A DNA stretch of 64,000 nt. Origin: Pseudomonas putida (GTDB lineage: Bacteria > Pseudomonadota > Gammaproteobacteria > Pseudomonadales > Pseudomonadaceae). The stretch spans positions 1-64,000 of the forward strand of contig NZ_MKZO01000027.1 in assembly GCF_001941965.1 (NCBI RefSeq), in the 5' to 3' direction. Both the position numbers and the translations under genes were made by a program. Position 1 is the first letter of the stretch; each line of letters starts with the position of its first letter. The notes beneath the pieces are model-generated. The model saw nothing but the letters and a program-made list of their open reading frames with translations. It was not told the origin of the DNA and made no database searches. Shown piece after piece: positions 49,858-58,968 of the stretch.

Positions 49858-49918
49858 GATACAGAAAAACAACACTGTCGAATAATAAATGTGTCTAATA
49901 AATCGGTGTTTTTGTGCC
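49858..49918. promoter_or_regulatory. Candidate PaaX operator in front of paaF
   Basis: GATACAGAAAAACAAC (49858-49873) faces GGTGTTTTTGTGCC (49905-49918), an imperfect inverted repeat with the same half-site type and similar spacing as the one before paaA. It lies between the divergent paaF and paaY genes. Confidence 0.5.
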
Positions 49919-50002
49919 GGTGCACCGTGTTTACTGGGTTTTACCAGTGATACGGAATTCTTCCTGCTTGCCTGATGCGTATCGTTTTCGAGGAAAATCG
50001 TC

Positions 50003-50602
50003 ATGACTTGTTACAGTATCGATGGCCTGACCCCGGTGATTGATCCGACCGCCTATGTGCATCCCTCGGCGGTTCTGATCGGCGACGTGATCATCGGCCC
50101 GCACTGCTATGTCGGGCCTTTGGCCGCCTTGCGCGGTGATTTCGGGCGGATCGTCCTGGAGGAGGGCGCCAACCTGCAGGACACCTGCGTGATGCACGGC
50201 TTTCCCGCCAGCGACACGGTGGTCGAGCGCAACGGCCATGTCGGCCACGGTGCGGTGCTGCATGGCTGCGTGGTCGGCGAGGATGCGCTGATCGGCATGA
50301 ATGCGGTGATTCTCGACAATGCGCGGATCGCGCCGCGCTGTATCGTGTCGGCCGGGGCCCTGGTCAAGGCCGGCTTCCAGTGCGAGGCACAGTCCCTGGT
50401 GCTCGGCTCGCCGGCGAAAGTCACCCGGCGCCTGAGCGATGACGAGGTTTCCTGGAAGCAGACCGGCACCCGTGCCTACCAGCAACTGACCCGGCGCTGC
50501 CTGGAAACCATGCACGAGTGCCAGCCATTGACCGAGATCGAAGCCGGTCGTGGCCGTTATCGTGACGATGCCGTCCGCCCGAAACTGCCCGGCGGCGCCT
50601 GA
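50003..50602 (+). CDS. paaY: Phenylacetate degradation protein PaaY (hexapeptide-repeat thioesterase)
   Basis: This 199-residue left-handed beta-helix protein has hexapeptide repeats (VHPSAVLIGDVIIGPHCYVG, GHGAVLHGCVVGEDALIGMN) and gamma-carbonic-anhydrase-like histidines (MHGFPA, NGHVGHGAVLHG). In E. coli PaaY is a thioesterase that clears inhibitory intermediates. It lies 76 bases upstream of paaX on the same strand and is divergent from paaF. Confidence 0.94.
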   Translation: MTCYSIDGLTPVIDPTAYVHPSAVLIGDVIIGPHCYVGPLAALRGDFGRIVLEEGANLQDTCVMHGFPASDTVVERNGHVGHGAVLHGCVVGEDALIGMNAVILDNARIAPRCIVSAGALVKAGFQCEAQSLVLGSPAKVTRRLSDDEVSWKQTGTRAYQQLTRRCLETMHECQPLTEIEAGRGRYRDDAVRPKLPGGA

Positions 50603-50678
50603 GCCTGTGGGCGCGCCCGGAGCATGGTCATGCTGCGGGCGCGCGGGTATATTCCTTTCTTTTTCAAGCGGATCGCCT

Positions 50679-51602
50679 ATGTCGTCCCTCACTCCCCTGG
50701 ACCACCTGATCGAGCGTTTCCAGCAGCAGACCCCGATCCGCGCCAGCTCCCTGATCATCACCCTCTACGGCGACGCCATCGAACCCCGGGGCGGTACCGT
50801 CTGGCTTGGCAGCCTGATCCAGTTGCTGGAGCCCATGGGCATCAACGAGCGACTGATCCGCACCTCGATCTTCCGCCTGACCAAGGAAAACTGGCTGACC
50901 GCGGAAAAGGTCGGGCGGCGCAGCTACTACAGCCTGACCGGCACCGGCCGGCGGCGTTTCGAGAAGGCGTTCAAGCGTGTCTATGCGGCCAACCCACCGG
51001 CCTGGGACGGTTCCTGGTGCCTGGCGGTGCTGACCCAGTTGCCCCAGGACAAGCGCAAGCAGGTGCGTGAAGAGCTGGAATGGCAGGGCTTCGGCGCCAT
51101 CTCCCCTGGCGTGCTCGGTTGTCCGCGCTGCGACCGGGCCGATATCAACGCCACCCTGCAGGACCTGGGTGCCCTGGAGGAAACCATCCTCTTCGAAACC
51201 ACCGCCCAGGACGTGCTGGCTTCCAAGGCCCTGCGCATGCAGGTGCGCGAAAGCTGGAAGATCGATGAGCTGGCGGCTCACTACAGCGAGTTCATCCAGC
51301 TGTTCCGGCCGTTATGGCAGAACCTCAAGGAGCAGGAGCAACTGGACCCCAAGGCCTGCTTCCTGGCGCGGGTGCTGTTGATCCACGAATACCGCAAGCT
51401 GCTGCTGCGTGACCCGCAACTGCCGGACGAATTGCTGCCAGGGGATTGGGAAGGTCGCGCGGCGCGGCAGTTGTGCCGCAATATCTACCGACTCATCCAG
51501 GGGCCGGCAGAGCAATGGCTGGAGGCGGCGATGGAAACGGCGGACGGGCCGTTGCCGGCGGTCAGCGAGGGGTTCTACAAGCGGTTCGGTGGCCTGGGTT
51601 AA
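50679..51602 (+). CDS. paaX: Phenylacetate catabolism repressor PaaX
   Basis: This 307-residue protein is PaaX, a winged-helix repressor released by phenylacetyl-CoA. The N-terminal domain has RASSLIITLYGDAIEPRGG and SIFRLTKENWLTAEKVGRRS; the rest contains LPQDKRKQVREELEWQGFGA and the C-terminal FLARVLLIHEYRKLLLRDPQ. The start is ATG 50679 (MSSLTPLDHLIERFQQQ). Its likely targets are the repeats before paaA and paaF. Its stop is 12 bases from the convergent GGDEF gene. Confidence 0.95.
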   Translation: MSSLTPLDHLIERFQQQTPIRASSLIITLYGDAIEPRGGTVWLGSLIQLLEPMGINERLIRTSIFRLTKENWLTAEKVGRRSYYSLTGTGRRRFEKAFKRVYAANPPAWDGSWCLAVLTQLPQDKRKQVREELEWQGFGAISPGVLGCPRCDRADINATLQDLGALEETILFETTAQDVLASKALRMQVRESWKIDELAAHYSEFIQLFRPLWQNLKEQEQLDPKACFLARVLLIHEYRKLLLRDPQLPDELLPGDWEGRAARQLCRNIYRLIQGPAEQWLEAAMETADGPLPAVSEGFYKRFGGLG

Positions 51603-51614
51603 GTTGCCACGCCG

Positions 51615-52706
51615 CTACACGGACTGTGTCGGCTGCCAAAGCACATACCGATCCTTCCCCGTCCGCTTGGCCTCGTACAGCGCCGCATCCGCCCGCCCCA
51701 GGGCATTGCCCAGGCTGTCCCCGGCGTCCATGTGGGTCAGGCCGATGCTCACGGTCACCGGGTGCTCTCCTGGCGTCTCCCGCACCAGCGTGCACAGCGC
51801 CGCCACCCGCGCCTCGGTCGCCGCCTGGTCCAGGCCCCACAGGTAGATCACGAACTCCTCGCCACCCAGCCGCGCATACACGAACTCACCCATGCTCGCG
51901 CGGATATTGGCAGCGATGCGCTTGAGCACCACGTCGCCGCTGTCATGCCCGTACTGGTCGTTGACCTTCTTGAAATTGTCCACGTCGATCATCGCCAGGT
52001 AGCGGCCTTGATCCGCTGCCTCCTTGTCCATGTGCCGCTCGGCCTGGGCAACGAAGGAGCGCCGGTTGGGGATTTCGGTGAGCACATCGATGTAGGCCTG
52101 GTCCAGCAGTAGCCGCGACATATGGAAGTTCTGCAGCTTGGCCTGGCGCAGGACGATGTAGCTGTAGAAGGTCAGGCCGGTGATGAAGGCGGCGTAGCTG
52201 ATGATCATGCAGCCGCGCAGGTCGAAGAGTTCGGTGCCCTCGGCCTGGAAGGGGTTGAGCAGCAGCCAGGTGATCAGTGCCGAGGCAAAGAACGACCAGC
52301 GCCGCACCGGCAGGATCGACACGGAGTAAAGGGTGCTCGAGGCCGCCATGATCAGCCAGGCCGGCTGATGGTCCTCCGGCGTGCCGTCGACCACCAGGCG
52401 CACGGCGAAGGCCATCAGGCTGACGAACAGCAGGTTGAGCCAGCTGAAATGCTCGGCCTTGCGCACGAACAGCAGGACCACGGCGAGGATGCCCATGGCG
52501 CAGATCAGCGCCACCGAGCGCCAGGAGAAACCCTGGTGGCCGATGAAGCTGACCAGCACGTCGAAGAGGATCCAGATGCCGATGCTGAGCCAGAACACCA
52601 GGATGCAGAAATGCCGCAGGCGCTCGAAGTCGTGCTGGCGGAATTCGGCGCGTACCGATTGCGGCGGCGGGTGGTGGCGGATCTGGTTTTCGATGGTTTT
52701 GTACAT
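51615..52706 (-). CDS. Membrane-bound GGDEF diguanylate cyclase
   Basis: This 363-residue protein has about six membrane spans in residues 33-187, then a GGDEF domain with LLLDQAYIDVLTEIPNRRSF, MIDVDNFKKVNDQYGHDSGD and the active site ARLGGEEF at 281-285. It should make c-di-GMP from two GTP. The product-inhibition I-site (RxxD five residues before GGEEF) is absent; that place reads SMGEFVYA. It lies downstream of, and on the same strand as, wecB-nfrB-nfrA-ybcH, separated by a REP pair. In E. coli a dedicated cyclase (DgcJ) activates NfrB, so this one may serve the neighbouring glycan system. Confidence 0.92.
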   Translation of the reverse strand: MYKTIENQIRHHPPPQSVRAEFRQHDFERLRHFCILVFWLSIGIWILFDVLVSFIGHQGFSWRSVALICAMGILAVVLLFVRKAEHFSWLNLLFVSLMAFAVRLVVDGTPEDHQPAWLIMAASSTLYSVSILPVRRWSFFASALITWLLLNPFQAEGTELFDLRGCMIISYAAFITGLTFYSYIVLRQAKLQNFHMSRLLLDQAYIDVLTEIPNRRSFVAQAERHMDKEAADQGRYLAMIDVDNFKKVNDQYGHDSGDVVLKRIAANIRASMGEFVYARLGGEEFVIYLWGLDQAATEARVAALCTLVRETPGEHPVTVSIGLTHMDAGDSLGNALGRADAALYEAKRTGKDRYVLWQPTQSV

Positions 52707-52732
52707 GGCCTGGCTTTTTGTGGTGGTCGTCA

Positions 52733-52817
52733 GGGCCCTATCGCTGGCAAGCCAGCTCCCACAGGGATCGCGTGCACCGCAGCATCTGTGGGAGCAGGCT
52801 TGCCAGCGATAGGGCCC
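52733..52817. repeat. REP inverted pair
   Basis: Arms 52733-52764 and 52786-52817 match over 32 bases with one mismatch (CTGGCTT becomes CAGGCTT). It sits between the ybcH-like stop and the diguanylate cyclase start and may separate or attenuate the two transcripts. Confidence 0.93.
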
Positions 52818-52835
52818 TCAAGAGCAACAAGGAAA

Positions 52836-53669
52836 TCAAGGTGCACTGGGCAGGATCTTGGCCCAAGGCCGGTAATTCAAGGCAAACACCGCTTGCTCAT
52901 GACAGCCGTCCTGCATCAACGGCTGCTGCGGCACCGCACGAAACGGCTGCCCCTCGGCACTGACCTGGCGAAACGCCTCGCGAATGATCCCCACTTGGCA
53001 GGGCAGGGCCTTGGCATAACTGTCGCGCACCAGCGCCGGCAAACGCCCGGTGCCGTTGCCGTCCTGCCACCACAGCTTGAGATTCAGTCCCGCCAGCCCC
53101 GCGAACCAGGCAGCCTGCACGCCGGGGGCCAGCTTGCCGGTGCTGAACGCACTCAGGTGCAACGGCGCATCCAGCTTGCGATTGAATTCCTGCAACTGGA
53201 CAAACAGCGCATCACGCCGCTCCGCCGTCTGGAAATGCAGGTCATCCAGCTCCATCGGCAGGTACCAGCCCGCCACCGGCAGGCCCCAGCGGCGCACTTC
53301 GCGCTGCTGGGCCAGGGAGTCACCCAGCTGTGATTTCCAGTAGGCCGCCAGCCCGCCAGCATCCAGTTCGCTGATCCGGGTGTAATAGGCACTGTCCAGG
53401 TACAGGCCGACCACCAGCTCCAGCCCTTGGGCATGGGCCTCCTTCAGGCTGGCTGCGAGCCAGCCCTCGGCCCCGCCGAAGCGTTCGTCGCCATAGCGGG
53501 TCCATTGCACGATCAACGTCTTGCCGCCATTGCGCACAGTGTCTTGCCACAGCTGGCGCCATTGCCCGACACCGAGCACGGCATCGCGGCTCTGGGGTTG
53601 ATAGATCACCCGCTGGTCGGCGACGACCGGCAGGCACACCAGCAGGAGGAGGATCAGGATCCGGCGCAT
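52836..53669 (-). CDS. DUF4434/YbcH-like secreted protein of the Nfr glycan operon
   Basis: This 277-residue protein has a signal peptide (ILILLLLVCLPVVADQ) and then a TIM-barrel-like pattern: GKTLIVQWTRYGDERFG, LELVVGLYLDSAYY, GWYLPMELDDLHFQT and LNLKLWWQDGNG. Family resemblance is to DUF4434, which looks like a glycoside hydrolase fold. E. coli carries a similar gene, ybcH, beside nfrA and nfrB. Its ATG overlaps the nfrA stop, so it is probably translated together with it. A role in trimming or anchoring the glycan in the periplasm is inferred; the domain name is from memory. Confidence 0.75.
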   Translation of the reverse strand: MRRILILLLLVCLPVVADQRVIYQPQSRDAVLGVGQWRQLWQDTVRNGGKTLIVQWTRYGDERFGGAEGWLAASLKEAHAQGLELVVGLYLDSAYYTRISELDAGGLAAYWKSQLGDSLAQQREVRRWGLPVAGWYLPMELDDLHFQTAERRDALFVQLQEFNRKLDAPLHLSAFSTGKLAPGVQAAWFAGLAGLNLKLWWQDGNGTGRLPALVRDSYAKALPCQVGIIREAFRQVSAEGQPFRAVPQQPLMQDGCHEQAVFALNYRPWAKILPSAP

Positions 53670-56600
53670 CAGAAGGTCAGCTCCACGCCCAGCAACACGC
53701 CATTGGCGCGTTCATACAGGTTGCCGCCCAGGCCCTGCTGGTACTCGGTACGTACTTTCAGCGAACCACGGTAGGCGTTGTACTTGTCGTCATCGAACCA
53801 CCATTGCCAGCGCAGGCCGATACCGGCGCGCAGGTCCTGGCGCCAGTCGTTGCCCGGGTCCTGGCTGCCGAACTCGAGGAAGCCGTAGGGCATGACGGTC
53901 TGCGGCGAACGGGTGTCGAGCTTCCAGGTGTGGCCCTGCTGGTAGCGCGACAGCCACTGGTGATCGCCGGCGCGGGTCCACCAGGCGGCGTCAAGGTAGA
54001 GGAAGCGTTCGTTCCAGTCGTCCTCGTCGACCCGCCAATCGGCGCGGTAGTCGCCCTGGTCGAAGAACGAGGCGGTGGCCCGCAGCAGCAGGTCGTTGCT
54101 GCTGTCGGCGTGGCTGCGCAGGTCGCGCCAGTTGCGCCCGACCTTGGACGGGCTGAACAGCTGGCCGAGGCTGAGGCCGTCGTAGTGGCTGTCGTCGATC
54201 TGGCGCTGGTGATACAGCTCGCTGTACAGGTTGAGGTTGGCGTCGCCCAGCGGCTTCCAGCGCAGGCCGACGCCGGTGCCCATGCTCTGCGCGTAGTCGC
54301 TGCGCCCGGTGCCGCCGAACAGCACGCGGCCGTAGACCGAGAAGGTGCTGCCGTTGCGGCTCGGTTCGTCGCCAAGGGCATGGTCCCACATGGCCATTTG
54401 CACGTTTTGCGATTGCGCCCGGCGCTGTGCCGTGTCGCCGCTGCGGAAGTTGTCGTTGGTCGAGACGCCGGCCGGTGACCAGGTACTGGTCAGGGTCACG
54501 GTGTCGCGCCGCGACAGGGTCTCATGGGCGCGGCGCTGGCGGAATTTGCGCGCTTCCAGGCTGCCGTATTCGTCGTCGCCGTCTACCAGGTCCTGCTCCA
54601 CATCCAGCACCCGGCGCAGCTCCTTGCGGGCGGCGGCGCTGTTTTCCACTTCGTCGTAGCGCCAGGCCAGGGTCTCGCCGAGGCGATAGTCCTCGGGGAA
54701 GCTGCGGGTGGCCTGCTCCAGGTAGGGGATGGACTGGCGGCGCACGGCCTTGTCGTCGCTGCCGGCCAGGCGCATGCCGTAGTCGGCGCGGTAGCGCGGA
54801 TGGTCCGGGGCCAGGCGCACGGCTTCGGCCAGCCAGGCGGTGCTTTGGGCCATGTCGCCGGCTTTCTGCGCGGTGATCGAGGCGTCGTAGTAGTGTTCGG
54901 CGCGGGGCTGGTGCTGCAGGGCCTGGCGGCGCCGCTCGAGGGATTGCGCCAGGTTGCCGCGGCGTTCGGCGATGGTCGCACCCAGTGCCCAGTCATCGGC
55001 GGCGGGGTGGGCGGCACGGCTCCAGTGCTGTTCGGCACGTTCGGGGTTGCCGGCGTTCAGGGCGCTTTGCGCGGCGGTCAGCCGGGCGTTGTCGGTCCAT
55101 TCGGCAGGCGTCAGGCTGTCGAAGATCCGCTGGGCGCCGGCGGCATCACCGCCGGCTTCGAGGGCATAGGCCAGGGGCAGGCGGCTGCCGCGGTCGCCAA
55201 GGCGCTCGGCGGCCTGGTAGTAGACCACTGCTTCGCCGGGATGATCGGGCATGGCGCAGCGGCCCAGGGCACGCAGTTGGCCCGGCTCCTTCGGTTCGCC
55301 GGGAATCGCCGCACGCACGGCGTCGCACTGGCCGCTCTCGGCCAGGCGCCCCAGCAGCAGGCCACGGCTGGCGGCATCGACCCGGGGAATCAGGGCGACG
55401 GCGCGGCGGCTGTCCAGTGGTGTATCGGCCTGGCTGTAGAGCCCGGCCAGGCGTTGCAGCAGCGGGGTGGAAAGACGGCCTTGATGGCGCTCATAAGCCT
55501 GTTCCAGCAGGCCCAGCGCTTCGCGCTTGCGCCCGGCGTTGAGCATCAGGTAGGTGGCCTGGTTCAGCGCATCCAGGCTGCCGGTCTGGCGATAGAGGCT
55601 TTCCCAGGCGGCGCTGGCATCACGCCCCTTGCCGAGCAACTCGGCGCGTTGCTGGAGAATCGCCGGGGTCTGCGGCTGGGCGGCGAGCCAGTCCATGACC
55701 TGTTTCGTCTTGCCTTGCTCGCGCCAGACCTCCAGCAGGCGCTGCTGGCGCTGGCTGTCCCAGGGCTGGGGCAGGCGCTGGTTTTGCAACAGGTCATCGG
55801 CGTGCAGGCGCTGGGCGAGGATCAGCCAGGTTTTCGGGTCGTCCTCGGCACGGCACTGGCGCAACTGTTCCAGGGCATGGGGCGGATCGTTGCGCGACAG
55901 CCATTCGGCGGTTTCCAGGCAGGGTTTGTTCAGGTCGTTGCTGAGTTCGCGCACCAGCGCACCGTCGTCGCCTTGCCGGGCCAGTTCGAGCAGTTGCTGG
56001 CGATACTGCGGCAGGCTGCGGTCGGCCTCCGGCAGGCTTTGCAGCCAGCGTCGGGCCTGTTGCTCGTGACCCTCGGCGAAGGCGCGATCGACCATGGCCA
56101 GGCGGGTCTTGTGCGCGGCCTGCGGCGAAGGCGCTTGTTGCAGCAGTTGTTCCAGGGGCGCCTCGTCGAGCCGCTGCACATAGGCGTTGGCCAGGCGCTG
56201 CCAGTCATCGGCCTCGAGTTGCCCCCTGGCCGCCATCGGGGCGAGTTGTTGCACGGTTTCGTCCCAGTCGCCGACCTGCTCGGCCCAGTTGGCCCGGGAT
56301 TGACGGAGGATATTGTCGTCGCCGGCCGGACGCAGCTGGTTCAGCCAGTCCAGGGCCTTCTGCGGGCCATAGTGCTTGCCCAGGCTCAGGCTGTAGGCCT
56401 GGCGCAGGCGGATGCGCTGATTGATCTGGCTGTCGTTCATCCAGCCTTCGACCACCGCAGCCTCGGGCGGGTTTTCCTCGATGCGGATCAGGCGCAGTTC
56501 CAGTAACTGGTCGCTGTCCTTGCCCTGGGCGGCGGCCATCCGTTCGGCCTCGTCATAGCGCTTCTGGTGGGCCAGGGCCTGGATCAGCAGGCTGCGCGCC

Positions 56601-56797
56601 TCGTCGTTGTTCGGCACCTTGTCCAGCAGGTAGCGGGTCAGGCGCTCCACCTCGGGCCAGTTGTCGTTCTTCGCTTCGCGGTAGCTGCGGTCCATGTAGG
56701 GGAAACTGCGGAAACGCTCGAAATCGCTCATCGGCGCGGCGACACTGGCGCTGCAGGCCAGCAGGCAGGTCAGGAGCAATGGAACGGGCTGCTTCAT
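53669..56797 (-). CDS. nfrA: NfrA-type outer-membrane glycan export/phage N4 receptor protein
   Basis: This 1042-residue protein has a signal peptide (LLLTCLLACSASVAAP), a long periplasmic helical-repeat region rich in TPR-like motifs (for example YDEAERMAAAQGK, EALGLLEQAYERHQG), and a C-terminal beta-barrel ending in GVLLGVELTF. The layout matches E. coli NfrA (phage N4 adsorption protein A), which together with NfrB makes and exports a surface glycan and binds phage N4. It overlaps nfrB by four bases and the ybcH-like gene by one base, indicating tight translational coupling. Confidence 0.88.
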   Translation of the reverse strand: MKQPVPLLLTCLLACSASVAAPMSDFERFRSFPYMDRSYREAKNDNWPEVERLTRYLLDKVPNNDEARSLLIQALAHQKRYDEAERMAAAQGKDSDQLLELRLIRIEENPPEAAVVEGWMNDSQINQRIRLRQAYSLSLGKHYGPQKALDWLNQLRPAGDDNILRQSRANWAEQVGDWDETVQQLAPMAARGQLEADDWQRLANAYVQRLDEAPLEQLLQQAPSPQAAHKTRLAMVDRAFAEGHEQQARRWLQSLPEADRSLPQYRQQLLELARQGDDGALVRELSNDLNKPCLETAEWLSRNDPPHALEQLRQCRAEDDPKTWLILAQRLHADDLLQNQRLPQPWDSQRQQRLLEVWREQGKTKQVMDWLAAQPQTPAILQQRAELLGKGRDASAAWESLYRQTGSLDALNQATYLMLNAGRKREALGLLEQAYERHQGRLSTPLLQRLAGLYSQADTPLDSRRAVALIPRVDAASRGLLLGRLAESGQCDAVRAAIPGEPKEPGQLRALGRCAMPDHPGEAVVYYQAAERLGDRGSRLPLAYALEAGGDAAGAQRIFDSLTPAEWTDNARLTAAQSALNAGNPERAEQHWSRAAHPAADDWALGATIAERRGNLAQSLERRRQALQHQPRAEHYYDASITAQKAGDMAQSTAWLAEAVRLAPDHPRYRADYGMRLAGSDDKAVRRQSIPYLEQATRSFPEDYRLGETLAWRYDEVENSAAARKELRRVLDVEQDLVDGDDEYGSLEARKFRQRRAHETLSRRDTVTLTSTWSPAGVSTNDNFRSGDTAQRRAQSQNVQMAMWDHALGDEPSRNGSTFSVYGRVLFGGTGRSDYAQSMGTGVGLRWKPLGDANLNLYSELYHQRQIDDSHYDGLSLGQLFSPSKVGRNWRDLRSHADSSNDLLLRATASFFDQGDYRADWRVDEDDWNERFLYLDAAWWTRAGDHQWLSRYQQGHTWKLDTRSPQTVMPYGFLEFGSQDPGNDWRQDLRAGIGLRWQWWFDDDKYNAYRGSLKVRTEYQQGLGGNLYERANGVLLGVELTF

Positions 56798-58968
56798 GCC
56801 ACCTCCCGGACGATGTTGAAGGCCGCTTGCTGTTCGCTCGCCTGTTCGGCCAGGGCTTCCTTGAGGATCTGCTCGCTGATGATCCCGCGTTCGATCAGGT
56901 AGTCGCCGAGGCTGGCCTGTTCCGGGTCGAAGTCAATCATCACCTGGTTGAACAGGGTGGCCGGCACCATGCCGCGGGTTTGCAGGAGGGTGCCGAGCAG
57001 CACCTGGTGATGGCTGACCCGTTCGATCAGCTCGGCATCGTCCTTGTGCCGTTCCAGGATTTCCAGCATCTGCCGGGTTTCCTCCTTCTGCCACGGGCTG
57101 GGGTAGTGGTAGCGCAGGCCGAGGGTGACCCGCCCCTGGGGCGCCAGGCGGCAACTGACCGGGCGCTTCAGCTGACGGGCGATGGCGCCGAGGGAAACCT
57201 GGCTGACCGGGCTCTCGCTGGCCAGGATCAGGGTCTGGCCGTGTTCTTCCACCGGCAGTACGCCGTAGTGCATGGCAATCTTGCGCGGCAACTGGGCGAT
57301 CAGGTGCGGGTCGATGCGGAACGGGTCCAGGTGCGCCCAGGGCAGGTCCAACTGTTCGGCGAGGGTTTCCGCCAGTTGCTCGCTGCTGATCAGGCCGTGC
57401 ACCAGCAGTTCGCGGCCAAGGCGGCGGCGCTCCGGGGCGGTGATCGCGGCTTGCAGTTGCTCTTCGCTGATCAGGCCTTTCTCGATCAGGCGCCGGCCCA
57501 GCGGGGTCCGTGCCGGCGCAGCGAGGGCCGGGAATTCATGGGTGGTCTTGTCCCAGGCCACCCGCCGTGAGTCGCCCATTTCCAGGACCTGGCGCAGGGC
57601 ACGGATATTGGCGAAGAAGTTGACGAAGTTGCTCCACATCATCCGCGGCGCCGAGAGCAGCCCTTCGAAGATCCCGTAGTAGCGGGTGACGAACCAGCCA
57701 CGCTGGAACAGGCGGTTGAGCAGGAGGAAACCGTTGAGCCAGAGCAGTGTGCTGAGCAACTGGCTGCCTTCGAGAATCGACGGGAAGCGCCAGGCCTCGG
57801 GGAAGAACCAGGTGATCAGCCACATGGTCAGCAGCACCAGCAACAGCAGGTTGACCAGGAAGCTCAGCAGGTAGGCGAACAGGCCGCGGCGGTCGCGCCA
57901 GAGGAAGTAGTTGAGCGCGCCCTTGCGGCTCCAGCCGAGGTTGCTGGTGCCCTGGAAGACGATGCCGACGATCCACCGCGACTTCTGCCGGATCGCGTGC
58001 TGCCAGTCCCGCGGGAAGTGCTCGCGCACGCAGATCACCTGGGCGAAGGCCTTGCTCATGCCGGGCGCCCAGATCCGCTCCAGGGCCAGTTCCGGATCGC
58101 TGATGGAGTAGCGGGCGAAGATGCACTTCATGCCTTTCTGCTTGAGGCGGAAGCCGATGTCGTAGTCCTCGGTCAGGCTCTGCACGTCGAAGGCGATGCC
58201 GTCGCCGTCTTCCAGCAGGGCGCCAATGGCGCGGCGGCTGAAGCAAGTGCCAACCCCGGCGCTGGGCACCTGGCCGGTCAGGGCTTCGCGCACGATCACG
58301 TCCTTGCCGTGGTTTTCGGCGAACTCGTCGACATAGTGCCCGGCGGTGAAGCCGCGCCACTCCGGGGCGAAGGGATAGACCGGGATCTGGATCATGTCCT
58401 TGGCCGGCAACAGGTAGTTGAACAGGCGCAGTTCCATGGGCGAGATGACGTCTTCGGCGTCATGCAGGATGAAACCGGCGAACTCGATGCGCGCGTCGCG
58501 CTCGAAACGCAGGATGGCGTCGATCACGTTGTTCAGGCAGTCGGCCTTGCTGGTCGGGCCGGGGCGGGCGCAGACCACCTTGTGCACGTTGGGATAGTGC
58601 AGGCACACGGCATCGACGTCGGCCTGGGTCTGCGGATCGTTGGGGTAGGTGCCGACGAAGATCTGGTAGTTCTCGTAGTCGAGGGTCGAGGCGGCCAGGC
58701 GCGCCATCTCGCCGACCACGCCGACCTCGTTCCAGGCCGGGACCATGATCGCCAGGGGTTTCTCGGGCACCTCGAACAGGCGCTTCTCGTCGGCATGCTC
58801 GTGCTTGGCATAGACCCGGAAGCTGCGCACCAGCTTGCGCACCCAGTAGACGATATCGATGAACAGGTCATCCAGGCCGAGGATGAACATCAGGGTGGCG
58901 AGGATGATCGCCAGCCACTTCAGGCCATAGAGGACGTAGGTGAGGACGTCGACCCAGAACAGGCTCAT
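56794..58968 (-). CDS. nfrB: NfrB-type inner-membrane glycosyltransferase with c-di-GMP-binding MshEN domain
   Basis: This 724-residue protein has an N-terminal membrane span, a GT2 transferase domain (DAED at residues 170-173, TEDYD at 266-270, QKSRW at 328-332), four or so further spans, and a C-terminal MshEN region from residue 489. The MshEN repeats RRLGRELLVHGLISSEQL and SLGDYLIERGIISEQILKEA fit the RLGxxL...G...L pattern that binds c-di-GMP. E. coli NfrB is activated this way to polymerise a ManNAc-type glycan. The adjacent wecB supplies UDP-ManNAc. It overlaps wecB and nfrA by four bases each. Confidence 0.92.
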   Translation of the reverse strand: MSLFWVDVLTYVLYGLKWLAIILATLMFILGLDDLFIDIVYWVRKLVRSFRVYAKHEHADEKRLFEVPEKPLAIMVPAWNEVGVVGEMARLAASTLDYENYQIFVGTYPNDPQTQADVDAVCLHYPNVHKVVCARPGPTSKADCLNNVIDAILRFERDARIEFAGFILHDAEDVISPMELRLFNYLLPAKDMIQIPVYPFAPEWRGFTAGHYVDEFAENHGKDVIVREALTGQVPSAGVGTCFSRRAIGALLEDGDGIAFDVQSLTEDYDIGFRLKQKGMKCIFARYSISDPELALERIWAPGMSKAFAQVICVREHFPRDWQHAIRQKSRWIVGIVFQGTSNLGWSRKGALNYFLWRDRRGLFAYLLSFLVNLLLLVLLTMWLITWFFPEAWRFPSILEGSQLLSTLLWLNGFLLLNRLFQRGWFVTRYYGIFEGLLSAPRMMWSNFVNFFANIRALRQVLEMGDSRRVAWDKTTHEFPALAAPARTPLGRRLIEKGLISEEQLQAAITAPERRRLGRELLVHGLISSEQLAETLAEQLDLPWAHLDPFRIDPHLIAQLPRKIAMHYGVLPVEEHGQTLILASESPVSQVSLGAIARQLKRPVSCRLAPQGRVTLGLRYHYPSPWQKEETRQMLEILERHKDDAELIERVSHHQVLLGTLLQTRGMVPATLFNQVMIDFDPEQASLGDYLIERGIISEQILKEALAEQASEQQAAFNIVREVA

